Source: Salinimicrobium gaetbulicola (GTDB lineage: Bacteria > Bacteroidota > Bacteroidia > Flavobacteriales > Flavobacteriaceae). Taken from it: a stretch of DNA of 64,000 nucleotides. The stretch covers positions 992,001-1,056,000 of the forward strand of contig NZ_JBHTJP010000032.1 in NCBI RefSeq assembly GCF_042676025.1, written 5' to 3'. Every line of letters starts with the position of its first letter. The stretch's first letter is position 1. Shown here piece after piece: positions 27,448-35,030 of the stretch. A program made the translations under genes and the position numbers. The notes below the pieces were generated by a model that saw nothing but the letters and a program-made list of their open reading frames with translations, made no database searches and was not told where the DNA came from.

Positions 27448-27776
27448 AGCCTATACGTGTAGGAAGATTGAAAAGACTGCCCTATCCTTCTTTTTGTTTA
27501 AATACTTATATTTTAGCCAGCGGCCTACGAAAAGTTGACGAAAAATTTGAAGTAAAAGCAGCGTGAAATTTTAGGCTGTTTGAGCCAAAACGAATTTTGA
27601 CAGGTTAGGAAAAAAAATCAATGGCGAGTTCCTGAAATTTAGCTGCTGAACAAAAAATTTAGGCAACTTTTCGTAAGCCTAGATTTTTTTGCTTACTCAT
27701 GCATTCTATTTGAAAATCGGAATTCGTGAATCTCCTTACGTCGATTTCTTTTTTCATCAATGGAAAAAAGAAGGTA
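27448..27776 (-). other. 329 bp structured spacer element (left copy)
   Basis: Lies directly after the stop of the truncated kynureninase on the same strand. It contains a near-palindrome CCTATACGTGTAGG (27450-27463), an outer stem GGCCTACGAAAAGTTG (27522-27537) with CAACTTTTCGTAAGCC (27664-27679; one mismatch), an inner stem around AAATTTTAGG (27566-27575) with CCTGAAATTT (27631-27640) extended by CAGC/GCTG, and a perfect 10 bp AT-rich hairpin TTCTTTTTTC/GAAAAAAGAA (27746-27772) just beside the stop codon. No convincing coding frame. It may be an RNA structure in the 3' region of the transcript or a non-autonomous mobile element. Confidence 0.65.
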
Positions 27777-28445
27777 TTAAAAATAATTTCGGAGTATTTC
27801 CCCAAATCGCCACATGTCCTCAAAAGAACAATAGAACGGTGCCGGAGCTAAACGAATTACATTCGGTTCCCGCCAGTCGGTGATCACGCCGCTTTTCATT
27901 AAATACTGGAACAGTTCTTTTCCTTGGCCATGCAGGAAGACCGAAAGTTGTGTCCCTCGTTCCTTAGGTGTGATGATCTCGAAGTCCCCTCCTACTTCTT
28001 TAGCCACTTCCTGCAGGATAAATTCCAGGTATGCCACGATCTTATCTCGCTTTTCGATCAAGGCAGGCATCCCCACTTCCTCAAAAAGCTCCACAGATGC
28101 CAGGTATGGTGCAAGGGCCAGGATAGGCGCGTTGCTTATTTGCCAGGCATGTGCCGTGGGCTCTGGCTGGAATTCAGGTTCCATCAAGAACCTTCTCTCC
28201 TTATTATGTCCCCACCAGCCCTCAAGCCTTGGGATATCTTTTCTATTGTGGTATTGCTCGTGAATAAAGCAGCCGGAAGCATTCCCCGGACCTGAGTTCA
28301 TATATTTATAACTGCACCAGGCCGCGAAATCCACACCCCACTCGTGTAACTTCAACTCCACATTTCCTGCGGCGTGCGCCAGGTCCCAACCCACAAAAGC
28401 GCCGGTTTCTTTCCCTGCTTTAGTGATGGTCTCCATATCGAGCAC
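27777..28445 (-). pseudogene. kynU: 5'-truncated kynureninase
   Basis: 222 codons that match residues 198-419 of the complete kynureninase at 33036-34295 with only scattered differences. The half that remains includes the PLP lysine region CSYKYMNSGPG, WDLAHAAGN and the C-terminal small domain ending in EILRNYF, but the N-terminal half of the catalytic domain is missing. The frame is open, and many differences from the full gene look synonymous, so it was lost recently or is still read. No start signal is visible; the upstream sequence after CGAGCACCT is unrelated. Confidence 0.85.
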
Positions 28446-28602
28446 CTCACCCGATGGCTATCGGACTAAATGGAGAGCCAAAAAAAGGTATTACAGGTTG
28501 AAAGTTCTAATTCCTTCACAAACTCTTCACTTCACAAAGTGACTTCTTAGCAAGGTCACAACTTCATTTCTTAACACCTTCACCACATCGCTACTTCACC
28601 AA
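28446..28602. repeat. Palindrome CCGATGGCTATCGG and TCACA tract
   Basis: CCGAT-GGCT-ATCGG at 28452-28465 is a 5 bp stem hairpin at the exact end of the 1.17 kb repeat. It is followed by a short-period tract (TTCACAAACTCTTCACTTCAC and similar words) up to the LuxR-type gene's stop codon. Confidence 0.5.
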
Positions 28603-29403
28603 TCAAATTACCCCGACCCTAATATATTGGGCTACCAGTTCATTAATATTTTTACAGTGAGATTTCTTTAAGATATTCTTACGGTGCGTGCGGAGCGTGT
28701 GTACCGAAATATGAAGCTGGGCCGCTATTTCATTGGTGCTGAACCCTTCAGCGATCTTCTGAATGACTTCCATTTCCCTTTCAGTCAGGGTCTCAAAAGG
28801 ATCTAATTCTACCTCAGGTTCTGTTTTAGGATCAAAATACCCTTCTTCGTACGACAGATCGTAATAACATTTTCCCTGTTTTAAGTTTATAAAATGAAGA
28901 CTGTCTTTTAGTTGGGGCTGTAAATGAGTCACATCTGTGTGGACCACTAAAACATGTTTTGGCTTTAGTTGTTCGGAAGTAAGGGATAATGGCACCGCCT
29001 GGTGAAGAATTCTATGGGGTTGATCATAGACATCCCTGATTGAACAATAATAGACACTTTTGTAATTAGTAACTTCAGATGCCGGCAGGAAATTAAAAAA
29101 GAAATCTACCACCACTTCTTCTTTTAAAAGCATTTTTTCTCTGTGCTCCGGCACCAATCTCTCGATGAGAAATTCTATGGTTACTTCTCCAGGATCAACT
29201 CCCAATATTTGAGCTGTCCCCCCACTAACATATTCCAGCTTTTGAGTTGGCATGTCAATGATATAATAATAATGAGGGCCGGGAGCGAACAAACCTGCGA
29301 CTTTCTTAATCTGCTCAAGTTGCGGGTACTTTTGAAGATACTTTTTGTCATTCGAGAATGGCTCTTGCCACAGACTTAAAACCTTAGATACATGTTCCCC
29401 CAT
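28603..29403 (-). CDS. LuxR-type transcription regulator with a PAS-like sensor domain
   Basis: 266 aa. The N-terminal two thirds look like a PAS fold: YYYIIDMPTQKLEYVSGGTA then ILGVDPGEVTIEFL and a region like PAC. The C-terminal 65 residues are a LuxR/GerE helix-turn-helix (LTEREMEVIQKIAEGFSTNE, IAAQLHISVHTLRTHRKNIL). This is a common Bacteroidota regulator layout. It is divergent from the lipoprotein gene at 29711 across a 307-base gap that contains a dyad and a promoter, so control of that gene is a reasonable guess. The signal it senses is unknown. Confidence 0.87.
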   Translation of the reverse strand: MGEHVSKVLSLWQEPFSNDKKYLQKYPQLEQIKKVAGLFAPGPHYYYIIDMPTQKLEYVSGGTAQILGVDPGEVTIEFLIERLVPEHREKMLLKEEVVVDFFFNFLPASEVTNYKSVYYCSIRDVYDQPHRILHQAVPLSLTSEQLKPKHVLVVHTDVTHLQPQLKDSLHFINLKQGKCYYDLSYEEGYFDPKTEPEVELDPFETLTEREMEVIQKIAEGFSTNEIAAQLHISVHTLRTHRKNILKKSHCKNINELVAQYIRVGVI

Positions 29404-29628
29404 ACAAGTAAATTTTTATGATTGATTTATTCATAGGGGGCTACAAATATGGAATTAACAAAGTTTTAAACAAAATGGTTTTCCTCATTTTATGACTTGT
29501 AGGAATTTAAAATCAATATAAATCGGACCATAACCTCTTGTTTTACAATAATTTAAAAAGGATGAAAAAAAATTAAAATAAGATCAAAAAATTCCAAATA
29601 TGGCAAAATTTTAAGATTTCTTACAAAA

Positions 29629-29677
29629 AATACCTAAAATGAGGTATTGTCTCTCCAACTTAAAACTGCCAATTTTG
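29629..29677 (+). promoter_or_regulatory. Candidate promoter and dyad upstream of the coiled-coil lipoprotein
   Basis: AATACCT-AAAATG-AGGTATT is a perfect 7 bp dyad at 29629-29648. It overlaps a TTG (29647-29649) that stands 20 bases before CAATTTTG (29670-29677), one base away from TAnnTTTG. Start of transcription would be near 29683, 28 bases before the ATG. The dyad is well placed for a repressor or activator such as the divergent LuxR-type regulator. The rest of the gap 29404-29710 is AT-rich, repeats CAAATATGG (29445 and 29595) and shows no gene. Confidence 0.45.
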
Positions 29678-29710
29678 GCCCCATAAACTAAATCCTTTAA
29701 AAAACTGATC

Positions 29711-31480
29711 ATGAAAAAATTCACAAGAATGATGGCCTTAGTCCTTTTAGGCGGGTCAACCCTTGTTACTTCCTGTGTGTCTGAGGACATCTCTCCGGAA
29801 GTAGAAAATCTTAGACAAGCTCAGGTTAATTACCTGAACTCAAAAGCAGCCATGGAGCAGGCCAAAGCAGACAATCAGGCAGCAATGACGGCTAAGATCC
29901 AGGCTGAAACCGCTTTGATTCAGGTGCAGGTCGAGTTGCAACAAGCCATTATGCAGGCTGAAGCAGACGCCACTATTGCCGCTATGGAAGCAGAGGTAGC
30001 AGCCGCAGAAGCTCGAGTAGCCGAAGCTCAGGCGCGTGCCGCTGAAGCTGAGGCCGCCTTACAGCAAGCCATGGACAACTTAGCCGCTCAGGTAAATGAG
30101 ACTGCACAAGAATACCTTGCTAAGTATCAAAGTACAATGGCTCAGGCTAACAACAAAATGGAAGAAATAATTAACTTAGAGCAGGATCTTGTTAGATTCA
30201 ACGCTTATGTTGATGACTTCGGAAATGTAGTTGATTTTGAGGGTGCGGCAGCGGAAATTGAGGGACAGATCGCCGAAGATGAGGCAACAATCGCTGCTCT
30301 AGAAGCAACTCTTGTTAGATATGAATCTCTGAATACCGATGCCGCTTCTGTTGAAGCTGAAGTCATACAATTACGTGAAGATTTAGATGAAGCTTACAGT
30401 AACCGTGCAACGGCTCAATTGGAAGAGGATAAAGCCCTTATTGAATGGACACCTATTAATGAGGCTTACACCATAGCTGATAATTCTTTGGTGGCCATTT
30501 CTAATTTTGAAGAAGCGATTGCAAATATTGAAGCATACATATCTGAACTAGAGGAAGATATCACTGCCTTAGAGGCTCAATTAGCTCCTTTTGAGGCTGA
30601 ATTAGCCCTGGTAGATGAGCCATATTTCACTGCAGAAGCAGAGGCAATTGCTTTGCTTGAAACATGGATCCAGGCTCAGGCTGAATTCGATGCGACTGAT
30701 ATTAACAATGGACCTGGTGATCAGGTTTATGATGACGCTTTGGTAGCCCGTGATGCGGCCCAGACTGCATTTGAAGACTTCGCTGGAACAAACTACCCGG
30801 GAACTGCAAAAGAAATTAAAAGTGATTTTGAAGAGGGTTATCTTTATACAACAGGGTCAGGTGTGGTTGTTGAATATGGGATTTTCTTCCAAAATAGGTT
30901 TGCTGATCCTGCGACTGAATTTGGAGAAGCAGTACGTGCTTACACTAATGTAGTTTTTGATTATGATTTCTATATTAATAAAGACGAGCTTAACAATTTA
31001 GAATTTTCATTAGAAAATGCGCAGGCATCTTTAGAAAATTACCAAACTAACCTGGCTACAGCTGAAGCTAACGTCGCCGACGCCCTTGCAGAAATGGAAG
31101 TAGCTGATATCGCAGCATTAGAAACTCTATATGCAGAGGCTACAGCAGACTATCTAGCGAAACAAGAAGTTCGCATGGAATATAGTGCTGAAATTTCATC
31201 GTTGTGGACAATGATCAATACGCTTGAAACTTACTTGAGCGGTGATCCAACCTTTATCGAGAATCAAATTGCCTGGACCGAAGACCAAATTGAATCATTA
31301 CAAAATAATATCGAAGACGCTCAAGCAACTCTTGTAAACAACGAGATCAGTGCCGAGGAGTGGGCGGCTACTATTGTTAGAACCGAAGAAAAGATCGATC
31401 GCCTAACAACAGAGTACAATGCACTTGTAGCATTGGCAAATGACTTCCTTGAGCAGTTCAATGAGGTAGTGGAAAACTAA
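29711..31480 (+). CDS. Large coiled-coil lipoprotein
   Basis: 589 aa. Signal peptide with lipobox VTSC (Cys about residue 22). Residues 30-150 are Ala/Glu/Gln-rich with a heptad pattern (AAMEAEVAAAEARVAEAQAR in short), then further coiled-coil segments at about 180-250, 265-300, 435-500 and 510-580, separated by a less regular middle with Tyr, Gly and Asn (about 300-430). No enzyme motif is seen. It could be a periplasmic spacer, like TolA-like or Lpp-like rods, or a surface lipoprotein. It ends at a strong terminator, then an outer-membrane barrel gene follows. The acidic, low-Cys composition is unlike the neighbours. Confidence 0.75.
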   Translation: MKKFTRMMALVLLGGSTLVTSCVSEDISPEVENLRQAQVNYLNSKAAMEQAKADNQAAMTAKIQAETALIQVQVELQQAIMQAEADATIAAMEAEVAAAEARVAEAQARAAEAEAALQQAMDNLAAQVNETAQEYLAKYQSTMAQANNKMEEIINLEQDLVRFNAYVDDFGNVVDFEGAAAEIEGQIAEDEATIAALEATLVRYESLNTDAASVEAEVIQLREDLDEAYSNRATAQLEEDKALIEWTPINEAYTIADNSLVAISNFEEAIANIEAYISELEEDITALEAQLAPFEAELALVDEPYFTAEAEAIALLETWIQAQAEFDATDINNGPGDQVYDDALVARDAAQTAFEDFAGTNYPGTAKEIKSDFEEGYLYTTGSGVVVEYGIFFQNRFADPATEFGEAVRAYTNVVFDYDFYINKDELNNLEFSLENAQASLENYQTNLATAEANVADALAEMEVADIAALETLYAEATADYLAKQEVRMEYSAEISSLWTMINTLETYLSGDPTFIENQIAWTEDQIESLQNNIEDAQATLVNNEISAEEWAATIVRTEEKIDRLTTEYNALVALANDFLEQFNEVVEN

Positions 31481-31498
31481 TTCCTAAAGGATTTAATA

Positions 31499-31525
31499 GG
31501 AGCTCCGTCAAGCGGAGCTCCTTCT
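31499..31525 (+). terminator. Rho-independent terminator after the coiled-coil lipoprotein
   Basis: Perfect 9 bp stem GGAGCTCCG/CGGAGCTCC (31499-31507 with 31513-31521) around the loop TCAAG, followed by TTCTT. It is 19 bases after the stop codon and 38 bases before the next start, so it may reduce rather than end read-through to the next gene. Confidence 0.75.
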
Positions 31526-31563
31526 TAAACTGAAACAGTAATCAAATTTCTTAGGACATTAGT

Positions 31564-32385
31564 ATGAAAAAAATAATAGCATTAACGTTCATTTTTCTGG
31601 GCAGTCTGACCTCTTTTGGTCAAACCACAACAGAAGATGATGTTACAGATAAATATACACCTCAGCAAGGAGACTTTTCATTTGCGGTGTTGTTCGGGCG
31701 TGGAAATTTCTTTTCGTCTAATCTGGTAGCGCCTCCTTCTCCTGCAGGAGAATGGACCATACCGGGTAACGCACCATACGCCGATTTTGTAAGCGCAAAT
31801 GATAACAGCGCCTCAAACATGGTTGGAGTTGAAGGGCGGTATTTCTTAACGGAAAAAATCGCATTGAAACTTAGTGGTGGTGCTATCCTTAGGGACACTC
31901 CAAGCAGAATTAATATAGAAAGTGGCACTGATTTTTCTGAGGAAGATAATCAGGTATGGATCCCTAATTATGCGTCAGTGAATTCTGATGAGCAGGTGGA
32001 TATTAACATCAACCTGGGTGGAGAATATCATTTTGATTCAAGATTTGATAGAATATCCCCATATGCAGGATTAACAATACCATTTTATTATGCAAGAAGA
32101 TCTATGTATGATCCTTCCATAACCACTTCTCCCAACGGGGAACCGGTTATTGCCGATATTGGCAACCGCCACCTGGAAGTTGTAGGTACGGGTGCCCAAT
32201 TGGTTGCAGGTTTAGACTTTCATCTCTTGGAAGGCTTTTATATTGGAGCGGAAACAAAGCCAGTTTCTTATATCTACTCTTATAGTCAGAAGAGTCCGGG
32301 ACCAGGTTTAGAGCATTTAGAAGCAGATTCACACACGTTTTCATTTTTAGCTCAAAATTTTCTGAAATTAGGATTCAAATTTTAA
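31564..32385 (+). CDS. Outer-membrane beta-barrel protein (OmpA/OmpW-like size)
   Basis: 273 aa. Signal peptide KKIIALTFIFLGSLTSFGQ. The chain alternates short hydrophobic strands and turns (FSFAVLFGRGNFFSS, VGVEGRYFLTEKIALKLSGG, NINLGGEYHF, YAGLTIPFYYARR, AQLVAGLDFHLLEGFYIGAE) and ends with FLKLGFKF, the C-terminal Phe typical of outer-membrane barrels. No further family could be named. It lies after the coiled-coil lipoprotein in the same direction, so the two may act together. Confidence 0.75.
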   Translation: MKKIIALTFIFLGSLTSFGQTTTEDDVTDKYTPQQGDFSFAVLFGRGNFFSSNLVAPPSPAGEWTIPGNAPYADFVSANDNSASNMVGVEGRYFLTEKIALKLSGGAILRDTPSRINIESGTDFSEEDNQVWIPNYASVNSDEQVDININLGGEYHFDSRFDRISPYAGLTIPFYYARRSMYDPSITTSPNGEPVIADIGNRHLEVVGTGAQLVAGLDFHLLEGFYIGAETKPVSYIYSYSQKSPGPGLEHLEADSHTFSFLAQNFLKLGFKF

Positions 32386-32411
32386 AACCGTAGCTAGCCT
32401 CCCTACATAGT

Positions 32412-32447
32412 AAGACTGCCTTCCCTGAAGGCAGTCTTCTTTTTTAT
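32412..32447 (+). terminator. Rho-independent terminator after the barrel protein
   Basis: Perfect 12 bp stem AAGACTGCCTTC/GAAGGCAGTCTT (32412-32423 with 32427-32438), loop CCT, followed by CTTTTTTAT. It lies 27 bases after the stop. Confidence 0.88.
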
Positions 32448-32549
32448 GACAAATCAATTTTTCTTAGGAAATAATCAGTCACCTATATGGCAATCTCAAG
32501 GCCACTTCTACAACAACCCACCACATTACATCTTCAAAACCTCACAACA

Positions 32550-32706
32550 TCAACTCTTCCCAAAATAGCCTTTCAGCACCTGCCCGAATTCATACATATC
32601 TTCAAAAGAGCAGTAGAAAGGAGCCGGGGCTAATCGTATTACATTCGGTTCGCGCCAGTCGGGGATCACCCCGTTTTTCAAAAGGCAATTAAAAAAACAG
32701 TTCTTT
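32550..32706 (-). pseudogene. Displaced kynureninase 3'-end remnant (right)
   Basis: Minus-strand frame ends EDMYEFGQVLKGYFGKS with a TGA stop at 32550-32552, nearly the same diverged end as in the left copy. Similarity to kynU starts at KELF, immediately next to the 329 bp spacer, and the same run of seven T breaks the frame. Confidence 0.8.
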
Positions 32707-33035
32707 AGCCTATACGTGTAGGAAGATTGAAAAAAACTGCCCTATCCTTGTTTTTGTTTAAATACTTATATTTTGGCCAGCGGCCTACGAAAAGTTGACG
32801 AAAAATTTGAAGTAAAAGCAGCGTAAAATTTTAGGCTGTTTGAGCCAAAACGAATTTTGACAGGTTAGGAAAAAAATCAATGGCGAGTTCCTAAAATTTA
32901 GCTGCTGAACAAAAAATTTAGGCAACTTTTAGTAAGCCTAGATTTTTTTGCTTACTCATGCATTCTATTTGAAAATCGGAATTCGTGAATCTCCTTACGT
33001 CGATTTCTTTTTTCATCAATGGAAAAAAGAAGGGA
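32707..33035 (-). other. 329 bp structured spacer element (right copy)
   Basis: Same length and structure as the left copy. Outer stem GGCCTACGAAAAGTTG (32782-32797) with CAACTTTTAGTAAGCC (32923-32938; two mismatches). In the inner stem the partner is CCTAAAATTT (left copy CCTGAAATTT): a base change that turns a G-T pair into A-T and so keeps pairing with AAATTTTAGG. The AT-rich hairpin next to the kynU stop is unchanged. The element lies directly after the kynU stop codon and would be part of its 3' untranslated region. Confidence 0.65.
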
Positions 33036-34295
33036 TTAAAAATAATTTCGGAGTATTTCTCCAAATCGCCACATGTCCTCAAAAGAACAATAGAACGGTG
33101 CCGGGGCTAAACGAATGACATTAGGTTCCCGCCAGTCGGTGATCACCCCGTTTTTCATTAAGTAATTGAACAGTTCTTTTCCCTGCCCATGCAGGAAAAC
33201 AGAGAGCTGCGTACCTCTTTCTTTTGGCGTGATGATCTCGAAGTCCCCTCCTACTTCTTTAGCCACTTCCTGCAGGATAAATTCCAGGTACGCTACGATC
33301 TTATCTCTCTTTTCGATCAAAGCAGGCATTCCCACCTTCTCAAAAAGCTCCAAAGAGGCCAGGTACGGTGCCAAAGCCAGGATAGGCGCGTTGCTTATCT
33401 GCCACGCATGGGCTGTGGGCTCGGGCTGGAACTCCGGTTCCATTAAGAACCTTCTTTTCTTATTATGTCCCCACCAGCCTTCCAGCCTTGGTATATCTTT
33501 TCTGTTGAGGTATTGTTCGTGAATAAAACAGCCGGAGGCATTCCCGGGTCCTGAGTTCATATATTTATAACTGCACCAGGCCGCGAAATCGGCGCCCCAG
33601 TCGTGTAACTTCAGCTCTACATTTCCCGCCGCGTGCGCCAGGTCCCAACCGACAAATGCTCCGGTTTTCTTCCCTACTTTGGTGATGGTCTCCATATCGA
33701 GCACCTGGCCGTTGTAGTAGTTCACGCCACCCATTAATACAAGGGCGCACTCCTCTCCCACTTCCTTAATGGTTTGCAGAATATCCTCCGTCCTGAAATG
33801 ATTTTCCCCTTCCCTTTTCTTCACTTCCACGATCGCCTCCTTAGGATCAAAACCGTGAAACCGCACCTGACTCGCGATCATATACTGGTCACTGGGAAAG
33901 GCTTTTTCTTCCATGATGATCTTGAAACGCTTCGAGGTGGGGCGGTAGAACGATACCATCAGCAGATGGAGGTTCACAGTCAGGGTGTTCATCACGGTGA
34001 TCTCTTCCGGTTTGGCGCCAACTATTGGGGCCAGTTTTGTCGAGAACCGCTCATGGTAATCCCACCAGGCCTTTTCAGCCTGAAAATGCCCTTCCACCGC
34101 CAACTCCGCCCAATCGCTCATCACCTCATCTACATACTCCTTCGCTTTTTTCGGCTGTAAACCTAAAGAGTTACCCGTGAAATAGATCACGTCTTTGCCG
34201 TTCACTTTCGGGAATGAAAATTCCTTTCGATATGATCTTAAAGGGTCCTGTTTATCTAATTCCTGGGCGTATTCGAGGGTGTTCTGGAAGTTCAT
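33036..34295 (-). CDS. kynU: Kynureninase
   Basis: PLP enzyme that cleaves kynurenine to anthranilate and alanine (and 3-hydroxykynurenine to 3-hydroxyanthranilate) in tryptophan breakdown. 419 aa, the usual length. YFTGNSLGLQPKKAKEYV in short form is the N-terminal family motif; VMNTLTVNLHLLM lies in the PLP pocket, WDLAHAAGN binds the cofactor ring with its Asp, and CSYKYMNSGPG carries the Schiff-base lysine (about residue 240). GYEG of some relatives is here RLEGWWGH. The end of the gene lies inside the right copy of the 1.17 kb repeat. No kynA (tryptophan dioxygenase) or kmo gene is in the window. A TATTTTTG box at 34312-34319 (minus) suggests its own promoter. Confidence 0.94.
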   Translation of the reverse strand: MNFQNTLEYAQELDKQDPLRSYRKEFSFPKVNGKDVIYFTGNSLGLQPKKAKEYVDEVMSDWAELAVEGHFQAEKAWWDYHERFSTKLAPIVGAKPEEITVMNTLTVNLHLLMVSFYRPTSKRFKIIMEEKAFPSDQYMIASQVRFHGFDPKEAIVEVKKREGENHFRTEDILQTIKEVGEECALVLMGGVNYYNGQVLDMETITKVGKKTGAFVGWDLAHAAGNVELKLHDWGADFAAWCSYKYMNSGPGNASGCFIHEQYLNRKDIPRLEGWWGHNKKRRFLMEPEFQPEPTAHAWQISNAPILALAPYLASLELFEKVGMPALIEKRDKIVAYLEFILQEVAKEVGGDFEIITPKERGTQLSVFLHGQGKELFNYLMKNGVITDWREPNVIRLAPAPFYCSFEDMWRFGEILRNYF

Positions 34296-34534
34296 TCTTT
34301 GAAGTTTGGACCAAAAATAAGAAAGTCTGTGAAATAGGTGTTGGCATTTGGCAATTAGCTGTTGGCTTTATTTTAAGTTGTGGGTTACGAGTTGGGGGTT
34401 ATCGGTTTTGAAAACCATTGTCAGACTGAGCCCGACCGAAGGGAGGAAAAGTCGAAGTCGCTTCTTAGACATAGGATATAGTATGGTGTTGGAAAGTGAG
34501 AACTTTCGATAGGCCCTATTTATCCTTGCAATAA

Positions 34535-34576
34535 CTTTTTCCGGCTCCCTTTAGGGTTGGGGCAAACCGGAAAAAG
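34535..34576 (+). repeat. CTTTTTCCGG hairpin repeat, plus orientation
   Basis: Perfect 10 bp stem CTTTTTCCGG/CCGGAAAAAG around the core CTCCCTTTAGGGTTGGGGCA plus AA. The core is shared with 27181, 35031 and 36329. Confidence 0.75.
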
Positions 34577-34623
34577 AAAAACTAATTCTTTTGCCCCTCC
34601 CTAAAGGGTGAGAATTAGTTTTT
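34577..34623 (-). repeat. Inverted partner hairpin with a different stem
   Basis: Perfect 13 bp stem AAAAACTAATTCT/AGAATTAGTTTTT around the same core in reverse (TTTGCCCCTCCCTAAAGGG). It touches the preceding hairpin, making a head-to-head pair 16 bases before the DUF559 start. The stem sequence is unrelated to CTTTTTCCGG, yet base pairing is complete. Confidence 0.75.
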
Positions 34624-34638
34624 CTTAAATTCACAGTA

Positions 34639-35028
34639 GTGAAAAAAGACAATCCATATCATGATAATAGCATGTGGAAAGGCGCTCCTGCTGAGATCTT
34701 TAGACGTGCAGAACATCTTCGCAATAATCCTACAGAGGCAGAAAAACTGCTTTGGGCAGAGTTACAACTAGATCCATTTAAAAAATACCATTTCAGAAGA
34801 CAACATCCCATTCATCAATTCATTGCTGACTTCTATTCCCATAAACTAAATTTGATCATAGAAGTAGATGGTGATTATCACAATAAACCTGAACAGCAAT
34901 TAAAGGACAAATTACGAACTGATCTTATCCAATTTCAAAAAATAGAAATAATTCGATTTACGAATCAGCAGATTAAACATGAGATGGAAAACGTCCTAAA
35001 AAGTCTATTAGAAAAAATATTAACATAG
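34639..35028 (+). CDS. DUF559 (Vsr/restriction-endonuclease-like) protein
   Basis: 129 aa started at GTG 34639; an internal ATG (MWKGAP) 11 codons later is an alternative. RAEHLRNNPTEAEKLLWAEL, FRRQHPIHQFIADFY and LIIEVDGDYHNKPEQQLKDK are the three parts of the DUF559 family, with the catalytic-type residues D (in IADFY), E-V-D-G and the Q-x-x-D-K run of a PD-(D/E)XK nuclease like Vsr. Such genes often stand alone and their role is not known. This one is tightly flanked on both sides by hairpin repeats of one family (34535-34623 and 35031-35072, the latter 2 bases after the stop), which suggests a link between nuclease and repeat. Confidence 0.85.
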   Translation: MKKDNPYHDNSMWKGAPAEIFRRAEHLRNNPTEAEKLLWAELQLDPFKKYHFRRQHPIHQFIADFYSHKLNLIIEVDGDYHNKPEQQLKDKLRTDLIQFQKIEIIRFTNQQIKHEMENVLKSLLEKILT

Positions 35029-35030
35029 GA

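Larger units (their letters stand above)
27281..28447. repeat. Left copy of a 1.17 kb direct repeat
   Basis: Aligns from end to end with 32540-33708 in the same orientation. It contains, left to right, a kynureninase 3'-end remnant, a 329 bp structured spacer and a truncated kynureninase. By eye the spacer differs at about 8 of 329 positions, the remnant at about 11 of 157, and the coding part at roughly one position in nine over the stretch I compared. The right boundary (after CGAGCACCT) lies beside the palindrome CCGAT-GGCT-ATCGG at 28452-28465. Confidence 0.9.
32540..33708. repeat. Right copy of the 1.17 kb direct repeat
   Basis: Same order as the left copy at 27281-28447: kynureninase 3'-end remnant, 329 bp spacer, 3' half of kynU. 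Here the kynU part continues into the complete gene. The two copies are 5.26 kb apart, start to start. The rest of the gap 32386-33035 holds the terminator above, a TCACA tract (about 32495-32560) and no gene. Confidence 0.9.
34296..34638. repeat. Repeat-filled gap before the DUF559 gene
   Basis: No gene is seen. After the kynU promoter region come a GTTGGCATTTGGCAATTAGC tract (34340-34375), one GTCAGACTGAGCCCGACCGA unit (34420-34460, the GTCACACTGAGC family) and the paired hairpin repeats at 34535-34623 listed separately. Confidence 0.6.

Noticed and set aside
27689..27883. Open plus frame across the 329 bp spacer and the end of the truncated kynU
   Set aside because: Half of it is antisense kynU; the other half is the structured spacer, and the right copy of the repeat does not keep the frame as a gene of its own.
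27880..28295. Plus-strand frames within the truncated kynureninase, also present in the complete kynU
   Set aside because: Antisense shadows of a conserved coding sequence; the kynureninase frame explains the conservation.
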